The notes under the pieces were generated by a model, which ran no database searches, was not told the DNA's origin, and saw only the letters and a program-made list of their open reading frames with translations. Positions 51,237 to 59,644 of a stretch of DNA of 64,000 nt are shown in pieces. The stretch is from NCBI RefSeq assembly GCF_016055185.1, contig NZ_JAECVR010000015.1, positions 1-64,000 on the forward strand. Reading direction: 5' to 3'. This DNA comes from Paenactinomyces guangxiensis. GTDB taxonomy: Bacteria > Bacillota > Bacilli > Thermoactinomycetales > Thermoactinomycetaceae. The position numbers and the translations under genes are program-made. How positions within the stretch are numbered: position 1 is the first letter of the stretch; each line of letters begins with the position of its first letter.

Positions 51237-52407
51237 CGTGGAATTTGTGGAGGGACGGGGAGCCGAATTAATCGATGAAAACGGCAAACGCTATCTTGAT
51301 TTTGGTTCGGGAATCGGGGTAACCAATCTGGGACATTGCCATCCTCGTGTTACACAGGCAGTCATTGAACAGGCACAAAAACTGTGGCATACCTCCAACC
51401 TCTTTTCCATTCCCCTGCAGGAAGAGGTATCCCAACTCTTATGTGAACAGAGCGGTATGGGTGCGGTTTTTTTCTGTAACAGCGGCGCTGAAGCCAACGA
51501 AGCGGCGATCAAGCTGGCGCGAAAGTGGGCCAAAGAGAGCAAAATTATCCTGGAGCCTGAAATCCTTACCTTTGAAAAATCTTTTCACGGACGTACACTG
51601 GCTACCCTGACCGCGACAGGACAGAATAAAGTAAAAAAAGGGTTTGATCCGTTGCCCGGAGGATTCCGCATTCTCCCCTGTCAAGATATCGGGGTTGTAA
51701 AAAAGGCGACCGGTTCAACCACAGCCGCTGTTCTGTTGGAGCTGGTACAGGGGGAAGGAGGGGTTAAACCCGCCGATATTGAGTTTGTTCAGCAGCTGGC
51801 GGCCTGGTGCAAACAAAAAAATATACTGCTGATCATCGACGAGGTACAGACAGGAATCGGGCGAACCGGAGATTGGTTTGCTTTTCAAGCTTACAAGATC
51901 CGCCCTGATGTAGTCACTCTGGCTAAAGGACTGGGAAACGGGTTTCCGGTGGGAGCGATGATGGCCAGAGAAAAGTTGAAACCCATCCTCGGACCGGGGA
52001 GCCACGGAACCACCTTTGGCGGCAATCCTCTGGCCATGGCCGCTGCCAAAGCCGTTCTCCAAGAGTTGAAAGAGACCACTGTCCTGGGCGAAGCTAAAGA
52101 AAAAGGAGAATACTTATTTCAACTGCTTTCCGACGAATTGGCGGATATTCCGGAAATCAAAGAGATTCGCTGCCTGGGGCTGATGGCGGGAATACAGCTT
52201 CACGTACCCGTCGCTCCCGTCATTGGGAAACTGCTCAAACAGGGGATGATTGCCTTACCCGCCGGAGAAAATGTTCTTCGCCTCTTGCCCCCTCTGGTTG
52301 TTACCAAAGAACAGATCAAGCAGGCGGTATCCATGATCAAGCAGGTTTTTTCCGCAACTGAAGCAGCAGGCAATGGCCTGGAATTGCTTCAAGCCGTTGA
52401 ACGGTAA
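51205..52407 (+). CDS. argD: Acetylornithine aminotransferase
   Basis: This PLP enzyme makes N-acetylornithine. The 400-aa product has the class-III aminotransferase core: FCNSGAEANEAAIKLARKW, FHGRTLATLTATG, LLIIDEVQTGIGRTG and the PLP-binding Lys in VVTLAKGLGNGFPVGAM. ATG with AAAAGGAGG upstream, within argB. It is the last gene of the argCJBD set; the usual follow-on genes (carAB, argF) are not here. Confidence 0.95.
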   Translation: MSLFPTYLRHDVEFVEGRGAELIDENGKRYLDFGSGIGVTNLGHCHPRVTQAVIEQAQKLWHTSNLFSIPLQEEVSQLLCEQSGMGAVFFCNSGAEANEAAIKLARKWAKESKIILEPEILTFEKSFHGRTLATLTATGQNKVKKGFDPLPGGFRILPCQDIGVVKKATGSTTAAVLLELVQGEGGVKPADIEFVQQLAAWCKQKNILLIIDEVQTGIGRTGDWFAFQAYKIRPDVVTLAKGLGNGFPVGAMMAREKLKPILGPGSHGTTFGGNPLAMAAAKAVLQELKETTVLGEAKEKGEYLFQLLSDELADIPEIKEIRCLGLMAGIQLHVPVAPVIGKLLKQGMIALPAGENVLRLLPPLVVTKEQIKQAVSMIKQVFSATEAAGNGLELLQAVER

Positions 52408-52491
52408 CCAGTTTAACCTGAATCCCCGAAAAAGGGATCTATTGCCGGAATAGAATCAAATAAAAAGATATAAACAGTGTTTTTTGATTGG

Positions 52492-52522
52492 ATACACCCC
52501 TGTTTAAGAGGTGTATTTTTTT
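52492..52522 (+). terminator. argCJBD terminator
   Basis: ATACACC pairs with GGTGTAT and is followed by TTTTTTT. The rest of 52408-52785 is AT-rich, with no gene or recognisable site beyond likely promoter sequence. Confidence 0.75.
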
Positions 52523-52785
52523 GCGCCTCAAGGGAAGGTTCAGGATCGTATCATCATCCATAAATACCGAAAAAAGATAGGAAATAAATGGTCGAAATAA
52601 TATTCGTATAAGTGTATTTTTTTGATAAATTAATACTCTTTATAGAAGGTAATGATATAAATATATAGAAAATAATAATTATATTTCAATAAATATATAC
52701 TTCGTTTTTGTCCGGATCGAAATAAAGGAACGAACAAGAAGATGAAGGGTGGATAAGAAAAAAAGTCTAACAAAGGGGAGAAAAT

Positions 52786-54285
52786 ATGAAAAAGTATTTT
52801 TTGGTACTTCTCTTGTTGATTTTGGCATTTTCAATTGTGAATCCACTTTCTGAAAGTGCAACAACCCGCCATGCTTTTGCTGCCTCTCCGGAACTGCGTG
52901 CCTTTTGGGTCGATATGTTTCATAATGGAGCCAAGACCCCGGCCCAGGTGGATCAGTTGTTGCAGGACGTAAAAAGGTCAAACGCCAATGCGATCTTTGT
53001 CCAGGTTCGCCGTCGTGGTGATGCCTACTACAACAATAGTCTGGAGCCAAGAACCGAGGACCCGGCTTTGCCCGCAGGATATGACCCGCTGCAGGATCTT
53101 ATTCAGAAAGCTCATGCATCCAGTCCGCGCATTGAAGTACATGCCTGGTTTGCCATGATGCCGATCTGGAACAGCTCCACACCTCCAAAGGCACCGAACC
53201 ATGTTTTTAACCAGCATGGATTCAGTCGAACCGGGAGGGATATGTGGTTAAGCAAAAACTACTCAGGCAGCTATGTCAGTGGGTCGGACTATGTGATTGA
53301 TCCAGGGAATCCCGATGCAGCAGACTATACCATTAATGTGGTCAAGCATGTAGCCGCCAATTACAATATCGACGGTGTTCATATGGACCTCATCCGCTAT
53401 ATGGGCTCCGATTGGGGATATAATCCGACCAGTGTACAACGGTTTAACCAGCGCTATGGCAGGACAGGGACTCCCAGTCCCGGAGATGAAACCTGGAAAG
53501 CCTGGCGCCGGGAGCAGGTAAACCTGCTGGTGCAAAAAATGTATGTGAATCTGTTGGCGATCAAGCCAAACCTTGTTGTTTCGGCAGCTACCATCGCCTG
53601 GGGCAACGGGCCGAAAACCATTGAGGAATATAATGCTTCTGCCACGATGAACAGTGCCCTGCAAGATTGGAATCACTGGCTGCAAAATGGATGGATTGAT
53701 TTAGCCGTTCCGATGAATTACTTCAGAGAACATGATTCTTCTCAGCGAACCTGGTACGAAAATTGGCTGGCATGGGAGAAAGACCACCAGTACGGGCGTA
53801 AAATTTCGTCCGGAACAGGGGTCTACCTGAACTCCATTTCAAACGGCCTGACACAGATTCGTAAAGCCCAGCAGCCTTCCGCTGCAGGGAATCGTCTGGC
53901 CGGAGTTCATATCTACAGCTATGCGGTCACCAATAAGGACGGAGTGGCGAATAGCGAATTTTATAATGCCCTTTCCCAGCCGAGTCAGTATGATAGCCAG
54001 ACACCCGTTTTCGCTGAACAAGTGGCCCCGCCGTCCTATTCCTGGAAAACCAATCCAACCAAAGGCCATTTAGCGGGAAGCGTCCTTCATACTGATGGGA
54101 CAATCAGCGATCATGAAGCGGTTGTTATCAGGGGACCGCAGACAAAAACTGTGTATACCGACGGGAGCGGAGATTTTCAAGCGATCGACTTATCTCCGGG
54201 TACTTATACGGTTACCTCCGGTTCTGCCTCGAAAGTAGTCACTATTACCGCAGGAAAAGTATCTTCGGCCACCTTAACGAACTAA
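52786..54285 (+). CDS. Secreted glycosyl-hydrolase-like (GHL10/DUF187) protein with C-terminal Ig-like domain
   Basis: The 499-aa exported protein has a signal peptide cleaved near AFAASPE (about 33), a TIM-barrel GHL10 domain (about 36-400) with ELRAFWVDMFHNGAKT, NAIFVQVRRRGDAYY, DGVHMDLIRYMG and WIDLAVPMNYFRE, and a C-terminal carboxypeptidase-regulatory-like beta domain (about 425-499) with VVIRGPQTKTVYTDGSGDFQ and LSPGTYTV. GHL10 enzymes act on cell-surface or environmental glycans; the substrate is unknown here. ATG with AAAGGGGAG upstream. It stands alone between terminators. Confidence 0.85.
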   Translation: MKKYFLVLLLLILAFSIVNPLSESATTRHAFAASPELRAFWVDMFHNGAKTPAQVDQLLQDVKRSNANAIFVQVRRRGDAYYNNSLEPRTEDPALPAGYDPLQDLIQKAHASSPRIEVHAWFAMMPIWNSSTPPKAPNHVFNQHGFSRTGRDMWLSKNYSGSYVSGSDYVIDPGNPDAADYTINVVKHVAANYNIDGVHMDLIRYMGSDWGYNPTSVQRFNQRYGRTGTPSPGDETWKAWRREQVNLLVQKMYVNLLAIKPNLVVSAATIAWGNGPKTIEEYNASATMNSALQDWNHWLQNGWIDLAVPMNYFREHDSSQRTWYENWLAWEKDHQYGRKISSGTGVYLNSISNGLTQIRKAQQPSAAGNRLAGVHIYSYAVTNKDGVANSEFYNALSQPSQYDSQTPVFAEQVAPPSYSWKTNPTKGHLAGSVLHTDGTISDHEAVVIRGPQTKTVYTDGSGDFQAIDLSPGTYTVTSGSASKVVTITAGKVSSATLTN

Positions 54286-54339
54286 AGAGGGATCAAAAGA
54301 GTAAAACGATTGGAAATAGGGAAAAGCCATTTATGTATA

Positions 54340-54376
54340 AAAAGCTGTTGCTCTATTACGGGCAACAGCTTTCTTC
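54340..54376 (+). terminator. Terminator after the GHL10 gene
   Basis: AAAGCTGTTGC pairs with GCAACAGCTTT, followed by CTTC. The remainder of 54286-54667 leads into the LacI promoter and contains no gene. Confidence 0.7.
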
Positions 54377-54596
54377 ACTGGTGACCGTTGTCTTTGCTGC
54401 GAGGAAAAGTATGGTCTTATTTCTCCATTGTTTCACAGACGGGATCATGAGTCTATTTTATTTTTGCTTTGGCCGTGTTGAAAGAATATGTTCAGTTCCT
54501 GGTAACCGGTAAAAGAAAAAAGAACCTTCTCTTGCTAACGGAACCCTTTCTGTGTTTTGCAGGCTGGATCGAAGAATCCGATGGTTTTCTGTGGTA

Positions 54597-54652
54597 TTGA
54601 CAAAAAATATAAATTAGAATAGATTTTAGATAAATTTTTGTAATCGATTACA
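54597..54652 (+). promoter_or_regulatory. lacI-type gene promoter and palindromic operator
   Basis: TTGACA (54597-54602), 17 bases, TAGATT (54620-54625), then the perfect palindrome TGTAATCGATTACA (54639-54652) just after the expected start site and before AAGGAG. Its form, with a central CG, is typical of LacI-family operators, so self-repression is likely. Confidence 0.75.
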
Positions 54653-54667
54653 TTAAGGAGTACAAAG

Positions 54668-55672
54668 ATGGCGAAGATGATTGATGTGGCGAAGCTGGCA
54701 GGTGTATCAGTAGCGACGGTTTCCAGAGTGTTGGCGGGAAGCGGGAAGGTCAGTAAAAACACAAAGGAGAAAGTAGAGCGGGCGATGAAGGAGCTGAACT
54801 ACAAGCCCAACAAGTTGGCGCGAAATTTGCGAAAGTTGGAATCTAAAACAATCGTTGTCGTGATTCCGGATATTTCAAATCCGTTTTTCACCGATGTGAT
54901 TCGCGGAATCCAGCAGGTGGCTCAACAGCATGACTACTATGTTCTGCTGGGGGATACGGGAAATGATGTGAAAGCGGAATTGGATTTTATTGATCTGATT
55001 AAAGAAAGGGCCGCGGACGGAGTAATCCTTGTGACGGCAAGAACTTCACCGGAGAAAATTTTGGAGATCGCTCAGGAAGTTCCTTTGGTGGTGGCGTGTG
55101 AGTATATCAAAGGAGCACATTTGTCGATGGTCACGATTGATAATGTCAGCAGTTCGCAAAAAGTGGTGGACCATCTTGTTTCTCTGGGACACCGGAGAAT
55201 TGGGTTTATCAGCGGGCCGCTTAACGTTATTATCAGCCGTGACCGCTTAAAAGGATATGTGTCGGGGCTGAAGAAGCACGGACTGGAACAGGATTCTTCA
55301 TTAATCCAAGAAGGTGATTTTACCATTTCCTCCGGCTTTGAATCGGCGAACAGACTGTTGGATTTAGCCGAACCACCTACGGCTGTTTTCGCTTCCAATG
55401 ATGAGATGGCAATCGGGACGATCAAGGCGATTAAAAACAGGGGCTTTCAAGTGCCAGGAGACATCGCCGTCGTCGGCTTTGATGATATACAAATAGCAAC
55501 AGTGATTGAACCGGCTTTAACCACAGTTTCCCAACCGAAGTTTGAGATTGGCAGATGTACGATGGAAATTTTGTTGGAATTGATTCAAAATCCATCCACC
55601 CGGCAGGAACATGTCGTGTTACCTGAGCATCTGGTGATACGGGAATCGTGTGGTTACCCGCTGGTAAGGTGA
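54668..55672 (+). CDS. LacI-family transcriptional regulator
   Basis: The 334-aa repressor has an N-terminal HTH (IDVAKLAGVSVATVSRVLAG), the hinge helix KPNKLARNLRK, and a periplasmic-binding-like core (IVVVIPDISNPFFTDVIRGI; GHRRIGFISGPL; AVFASNDEMAIG; VVGFDDIQIATVIEPALTTV). The effector is probably a sugar or nucleoside; the sequence does not say which. It is not flanked by sugar genes, and its only visible operator is at its own promoter, so it may act elsewhere. ATG behind AAGGAG. Confidence 0.88.
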   Translation: MAKMIDVAKLAGVSVATVSRVLAGSGKVSKNTKEKVERAMKELNYKPNKLARNLRKLESKTIVVVIPDISNPFFTDVIRGIQQVAQQHDYYVLLGDTGNDVKAELDFIDLIKERAADGVILVTARTSPEKILEIAQEVPLVVACEYIKGAHLSMVTIDNVSSSQKVVDHLVSLGHRRIGFISGPLNVIISRDRLKGYVSGLKKHGLEQDSSLIQEGDFTISSGFESANRLLDLAEPPTAVFASNDEMAIGTIKAIKNRGFQVPGDIAVVGFDDIQIATVIEPALTTVSQPKFEIGRCTMEILLELIQNPSTRQEHVVLPEHLVIRESCGYPLVR

Positions 55673-55864
55673 CCGGAGTGATGTGGAAAGATCATGTATA
55701 AGATAAGCGGAGCCTATTTAACTTTCCTGCTTTACAGGTTCCCGGGGACAGAGGATAGCAGTTTTTAAGCCATGTAACAAGATCATGACAGTTGTATGTC
55801 CCTGACTAAATAATATATTCAGAGATGATAAAATCATTCAATAAATGTTTTGCTGAAAAAAGTA

Positions 55865-55894
55865 TTGACGATTTACGTTTTTCTTTCTTATCAT
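55865..55894 (+). promoter_or_regulatory. Promoter of the Mn2+ riboswitch leader
   Basis: TTGACG (55865-55870), 18 bases, TATCAT (55889-55894), about 30 bases before the aptamer. The stretch 55673-55864 has no gene. Confidence 0.55.
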
Positions 55895-55922
55895 AGAGAT
55901 GTGAATTGAATACGTTCTTTCC

Positions 55923-56005
55923 GGCAAAGGGGAGTAGCTGCACAACAAAGTCGTCATTACGGGTTAAAACCCCGGCTTTGTTGGCAACATTTAATGTTGT
56001 TAGCA
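55923..56005 (+). ncRNA. yybP-ykoY (Mn2+) riboswitch
   Basis: The aptamer blocks are clear: AAAGGGGAGTAGC near the 5' side, AGTCGTCATTACGGG, CCGGCTTTGTTGGCAAC, and GTTGTTAGCAAGACCTTTAC. The two conserved L1/L3 loops that bind Mn2+ are represented. Mn2+ binding is expected to block the terminator that follows and turn on the TerC gene. Confidence 0.92.
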
Positions 56006-56038
56006 AGACCTTTACTTTTATTAAGTAAGGGTCTTTTT
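56005..56038 (+). terminator. Mn2+ riboswitch terminator
   Basis: AAGACCTTTACTT pairs with GTAAGGGTCTT, followed by TTTTTG. Its 5' arm is the 3' strand of the aptamer, so the two folds exclude each other. Confidence 0.85.
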
Positions 56039-56087
56039 GTATTTTTTTAGGACAATTAAACAAACTTTAGATGGAGGTGTGTGGAAA

Positions 56088-56768
56088 GTGGATTTTTTTT
56101 CAGCCGAGTTTTTCACAGGATTGATTTCTATTATCATTATTGATCTGGTACTGGCGGGAGATAATGCCATTGTGATCGGCCTGGCGGCCAGAAATTTGCC
56201 TAAGGAAAAGCAAAAGCAGGTGATCTGGCTGGGGACTGCGGGAGCCATTCTCATGCGTTTGCTGGCGACACTGGCCGTGGTCTGGTTATTAAAGATCCCG
56301 GGACTTCTACTCATTGGCGGTATTCTTTTAATCTGGATTGCTTACAAGTTGTTGACTGAGGAGAAAGATCATGATGTAAAAGCAGGAGAAAATATGTGGG
56401 CCGCCATTCGCACGATTGTGATTGCCGATACTGTGATGGGGCTTGACAATGTATTGGCTGTCGCCGGGGCTGCACACAATAATTACCTGCTGGTGATTAT
56501 CGGCCTGCTTATTACAGTACCGATCGTGGTGTGGGGGAGCACTCTGTTTCTCAGGCTGATGGAGAAGTTTCCGGCCCTTATTACCATTGGATCAGCGGTA
56601 TTGGCTTTTACAGCCGCTAAGATGATTGTGGACGAGAAGTTTTTGCAACCGTTTTTTAAGGAAAGCATTTTGTACGAATACGGCTTTATCGTCCTTGTAA
56701 TTCTCGGTGTGGTTTTGGTTGGCAAGTGGGTTAAAAGTAAAAAAAAGACGGTAGCTAACCCGGGATAA
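56088..56768 (+). CDS. TerC-family membrane protein, probable Mn2+ exporter
   Basis: The 226-aa protein has about seven membrane spans and the TerC signature acidic motifs IIDLVLAGDNAIVIGLAA (first repeat) and VIADTVMGLDNVLAVAGAA (second repeat). Control by a yybP-ykoY riboswitch points to Mn2+ export, as for Bacillus YkoY (MeeY), which protects cells and loads exported enzymes with Mn2+. GTG at 56088 lies about 9 bases after GGAGGTG; the frame from 56037 starts inside the riboswitch terminator and is not used. Confidence 0.9.
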   Translation: MDFFSAEFFTGLISIIIIDLVLAGDNAIVIGLAARNLPKEKQKQVIWLGTAGAILMRLLATLAVVWLLKIPGLLLIGGILLIWIAYKLLTEEKDHDVKAGENMWAAIRTIVIADTVMGLDNVLAVAGAAHNNYLLVIIGLLITVPIVVWGSTLFLRLMEKFPALITIGSAVLAFTAAKMIVDEKFLQPFFKESILYEYGFIVLVILGVVLVGKWVKSKKKTVANPG

Positions 56769-56789
56769 AAGTAACAGATTGGTTCAAGA

Positions 56790-56823
56790 GATGTTGCCAG
56801 AGACAACTGTTTCCGGCAACATC
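56790..56823 (+). terminator. Inverted repeat after the TerC gene
   Basis: GATGTTGCC and GGCAACATC, followed by a weak T-run (CTGGCTTTTG); probable terminator. Confidence 0.5.
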
Positions 56824-56944
56824 CTGGCTTTTGATGGAATTGGAATAAAGTTTGGAAAAGAAGGTTTTCCGGTATCTTTTTAACCGTTACAATTATTATA
56901 TAAAATAATTTATTCAACTCTGTGATGAAAGTTTGGATTATGCC

Positions 56945-56999
56945 GGGGAGACAGAATTCTGCCCTCCCCCTGTGATACACAACACTTTCACAGAAAAAT
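56945..56999 (+). repeat. 55-bp element upstream of the ATP-grasp operon (copy 2 of 2)
   Basis: GGGGAGACAGAATTCTGCCC then TCCCCCTGTGA...TTTCACAGAAAAA. It matches 41331-41385 without gaps (46 of 55). Here it can fold as GGGGAG/CTCCCC, with CTGTGA/TCACAG following. It ends about 28 bases before the operon's first start codon. Confidence 0.6.
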
Positions 57000-57026
57000 A
57001 TCTTATTTGAGTTGAAAGGGACAATA

Positions 57027-57479
57027 ATGGCCAGGTTAGAGTATCGCTTACTTGATGAAGCAAATGGTTTTCCACTCCTTTATACCTATGAAAATATCAG
57101 CAAAGAAGAAATCGCCCTTCGTTTTGCCTGCGATTATTTTGTGAAGGATCACAAGGTGTTTGAAAAAACTTCTTGTGCCGTAGAATCTCTTACTCATATT
57201 ATCTATGTAGTCCGGAATTATGAGGAAAAAGTGACAGAGCCCGGAATACGATTCGCCCCCCAATGGAAGGGGATCCGGATGGAGGTCCGCCACCTGCAGG
57301 AGGAAACAAACCAGTATCCCATTATCCATACCTATCATTTTCATCAGTATCAGGATGCATTGCTTTACCTGATGAGCCATTTTTTATATTTTGACGGCAA
57401 GGAGTGGGAAAAAACATCAACAGAAGTTGATGAGAACCGCAAAGTCTACGTCTGCTATGCACAACCAGCATCAACGTAA
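57027..57479 (+). CDS. Unrecognised protein made of two copies of a 65-aa domain
   Basis: The 150-aa cytosolic protein consists of two related halves: LEYRLLDEANGFPLLYTYEN...FEKTSCAVESLTHIIYVV (about 3-68) and MEVRHLQEETNQYPIIHTYH...WEKTSTEVDENRKVYVCY (about 80-145). Each has a xEVRxLxEExNxxPLxxTY start and a xEKTSxxV end. I recognise no named family. ATG at 57027 has AAAGGGA upstream; a TTG at 57012 overlaps that site. It is 11 bases before the lipoprotein gene and so leads the ATP-grasp/DUF350 operon; a partner or regulator role is inferred from that. Confidence 0.8.
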   Translation: MARLEYRLLDEANGFPLLYTYENISKEEIALRFACDYFVKDHKVFEKTSCAVESLTHIIYVVRNYEEKVTEPGIRFAPQWKGIRMEVRHLQEETNQYPIIHTYHFHQYQDALLYLMSHFLYFDGKEWEKTSTEVDENRKVYVCYAQPAST

Positions 57480-57490
57480 GGAGGAGAGCC

Positions 57491-57790
57491 ATGAAAGAGA
57501 AAAGTAAAAATAAGAGCAAAACGAAGCGTTTGGTTGGTTTGTTTGCTGCTTCAGCAGTAGTCCTTTCGTTTGCCGGCTGTGATGATGATCTGGAACTCTG
57601 TTACGATGATGACCGTGACAATTATTGCGATGATGATAACAGCAGATATGATCCTGATGATTATGTGGTCATCAATGGGAAAAAGGCGGCTTACATTAAA
57701 GACGACAGCAGCCTGGTTTCCTCCGGGAGCGGCAGCGGCGGCTATAAAGGAGGGATTGGCAAGAAGTCCGGCGGCTTCTTCGGAGGATGA
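57491..57790 (+). CDS. Small acidic Gly-tailed lipoprotein (DUF1190/YgiB-like)
   Basis: The 99-aa protein has a basic start (KEKSKNKSKTKRL), a hydrophobic core and a lipobox FAGC (Cys 30), followed by a very acidic stretch (DDDLELCYDDDRDNYCDDD) with two more cysteines, and a Gly/Ser-rich tail ending in KKSGGFFGG. Its position next to a glutathionylspermidine-synthase-like gene matches the ygiB/yjfM (DUF1190) genes of enterobacteria, though direct similarity is slight. Ribosome site GGAGGAG. The stop overlaps the next start (ATGA). The Gly-rich tail is an attractive acceptor for the ligase (inference). Confidence 0.75.
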   Translation: MKEKSKNKSKTKRLVGLFAASAVVLSFAGCDDDLELCYDDDRDNYCDDDNSRYDPDDYVVINGKKAAYIKDDSSLVSSGSGSGGYKGGIGKKSGGFFGG

Positions 57791-59046
57791 TGGATTTGGA
57801 TGGTCAAAGTTATGAGTTTCGGAGGGAAGAGATTTACTCACCTTTGCGTGAAGAAGGGACTTTTACCTGGGACTCTATGTACAATCAGGAGTATGCACTG
57901 GCATCCATTCATGCCATTACGGAGTCCTTTCGCGCTGAGATCGCTTATGCGACGGAAAAATTAGGTGAAATTTTTGCACGAACGATCTATGTAGTTCAGC
58001 GGGGTTCCAACGATTTGTTAAAGGAACTGGGAATTCCCCGGGAAGCGTGGCAAGCTGTTCGCCTGACAGTGGCTTCACATATACCCACAGTAGTAGGAAG
58101 ATTTGACTTTGCTTTTACTCCTCATGGCTTAAAGATGTTGGAGTTCAACAGCGATACTCCGACAGGTGTTGTTGAGGCCTTCTATGTAAACGGAAAAGTA
58201 TGTGAGTACTTCGGCTGGGAAAATCCAAATCAAGAGATGGATAAACAGATTCTTGCCTCTTTTCAGGATATTGTTTCCCGTTACAAGCAGATGGGGATGA
58301 AGACGGATGAAGTCTGCTTCAGTTCCCTTGATTGGCATGCTGAAGACTCAGGCACCACCCGCTATCTGATGCAAAAGTCCGGCTTAAAAGCCAGATATGT
58401 ACCTCTGTCCGCTTTAGCGGTGAAGGGCCGGCGTTTGTATGCTTATGATGAAATGAGCAAGGGGTATCAACCCGTCGATGTGCTGTACCGGCTGCATGCC
58501 ATAGAAATACTGGCTGAAGAGAGCGATGATGATGGCTATCCCACTGGTGCGCATGTGCTTGATCTGGTGGCCGGGAAAAGGCTGGCTCTCATCAACCCGC
58601 CGGGGGCCTTCATCGCCCAGACAAAAGCTTTGCAAGCCTTGATCTGGAATCTGCATGAAACAAATACTTTTTTTACGGCGGAGGAACATGAACTGATAGG
58701 TACATATCTGTTGCCCACCTATATGGAAAATCAGTTCCGGGGAAAAAAGGCTTATGTCAGAAAACCGATTTTTGGCCGCGAGGGTGGTGCAGTCACCTTA
58801 TTTGACCCAAGCGGAAATCCGATTGCCAGCGATAAGGAATCGCTCTACTGGGACCAGATGATGGTTTATCAGCAATTGGCAGAGTTGGAGCAAGTGGAAG
58901 TTCAAACATTAAAAGGGCCTTTTCAGGGACAGTTGCTGTGGGGGTCTTTCCTTGTCGGGGGACAAGCTTCAGCGATTGTGGCCCGGGTTGATCAAAAGAT
59001 TACCGGAAATTTATCTTATTTTCTGCCCGTAGGAATACCAACATAG
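57787..59046 (+). CDS. Glutathionylspermidine-synthase-like ATP-grasp ligase (YgiC/YjfC type)
   Basis: The 419-aa protein is the C-N ligase half of GspS without the amidase domain. Hallmarks: GLKMLEFNSDTPTGVVEAFY (about 116-135), KAYVRKPIFGREGGAVTLFD (ATP-grasp phosphate/metal site, about 318-337), and LLWGSFLVGGQASAIVARVD with ITGNLSYFLPV at the end. It should form an amide or peptide bond from a carboxylate and an amine using ATP. Trypanothione/glutathionylspermidine chemistry is unlikely in this host; peptide tagging of an envelope target is the published prediction for such stand-alone members. The start is 57787 or the next ATG at 57790, which is better spaced from GGAGG. Confidence 0.88.
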   Translation: MMDLDGQSYEFRREEIYSPLREEGTFTWDSMYNQEYALASIHAITESFRAEIAYATEKLGEIFARTIYVVQRGSNDLLKELGIPREAWQAVRLTVASHIPTVVGRFDFAFTPHGLKMLEFNSDTPTGVVEAFYVNGKVCEYFGWENPNQEMDKQILASFQDIVSRYKQMGMKTDEVCFSSLDWHAEDSGTTRYLMQKSGLKARYVPLSALAVKGRRLYAYDEMSKGYQPVDVLYRLHAIEILAEESDDDGYPTGAHVLDLVAGKRLALINPPGAFIAQTKALQALIWNLHETNTFFTAEEHELIGTYLLPTYMENQFRGKKAYVRKPIFGREGGAVTLFDPSGNPIASDKESLYWDQMMVYQQLAELEQVEVQTLKGPFQGQLLWGSFLVGGQASAIVARVDQKITGNLSYFLPVGIPT

Positions 59047-59064
59047 GAGAGGAGCCAGGTAGAT

Positions 59065-59499
59065 ATGTCACAAGTAGATGCGATGTTGAATTTCTCCATT
59101 TATCTCGGGATAACCATCCCTTTGCTCTTTTTTGGGCTTCTTATTTTTCTGTTTACCACTCCGTATAGAGAGTATCAGCTGATCCGTGAGGGTGCGGATA
59201 CCACCGATCCGGCAAAAGTGAATGCGGCCAAGGCAGCTGCCCACGACCTGGGAGGAAAGGTGCTCGGTTTATCCATAGTTATCGCGTCCGCGATCTTTAA
59301 TTCTGTAAATGTTGTTGATCTTGTGATCTGGGGTGGATTAGGCATTATCTTTCAAGTTGCCGTGTTTTATCTTTTTAACTGGCTGGCACCCTTTAGTGTG
59401 ATTTCGGAAATTCCAAAAGGAAATGTGTCAGTCTCCATCTTTGCCTCCCGCCTCAGTGTGGCCACCGGGCTCTTGATGGCTGCTCTCATAACCTATTAA
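59065..59499 (+). CDS. DUF350 membrane protein (YjfL-like)
   Basis: The 144-aa protein has four membrane helices: YLGITIPLLFFGLLIFLF, KVLGLSIVIASAIFNSV, VDLVIWGGLGIIFQVAVFYL and a C-terminal FASRLSVATGLLMAALITY. A polar loop with ADTTDPAKVNAAKAAAHDLGG separates helices 1 and 2. DUF350 proteins nearly always sit beside ATP-grasp ligases and DUF1190-type lipoproteins, as here. It lies 18 bases after the ligase gene with AGGAGAGGAG upstream, and is last in the operon. Function unknown; a membrane anchor or channel for the ligated product is a guess. Confidence 0.88.
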   Translation: MSQVDAMLNFSIYLGITIPLLFFGLLIFLFTTPYREYQLIREGADTTDPAKVNAAKAAAHDLGGKVLGLSIVIASAIFNSVNVVDLVIWGGLGIIFQVAVFYLFNWLAPFSVISEIPKGNVSVSIFASRLSVATGLLMAALITY

Positions 59500-59508
59500 T
59501 TATTGCAG

Positions 59509-59546
59509 CCCGGATTTCCAATGGGTTTGGAAGTCCGGGTTTTTAT
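59509..59546 (+). terminator. Terminator of the ATP-grasp operon
   Basis: CCCGGA.TTCC pairs with GGAA.TCCGGG, followed by TTTTTATC. Confidence 0.8.
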
Positions 59547-59644
59547 CTTTTTTCGCCGGGCAGGCTGCCAAAAGGCGGTTCCCCGGAATTCAAAAACTTT
59601 TACCTCTGTGCTGTGTCTGCAAGTCATACCCGGCACCCCTTATG

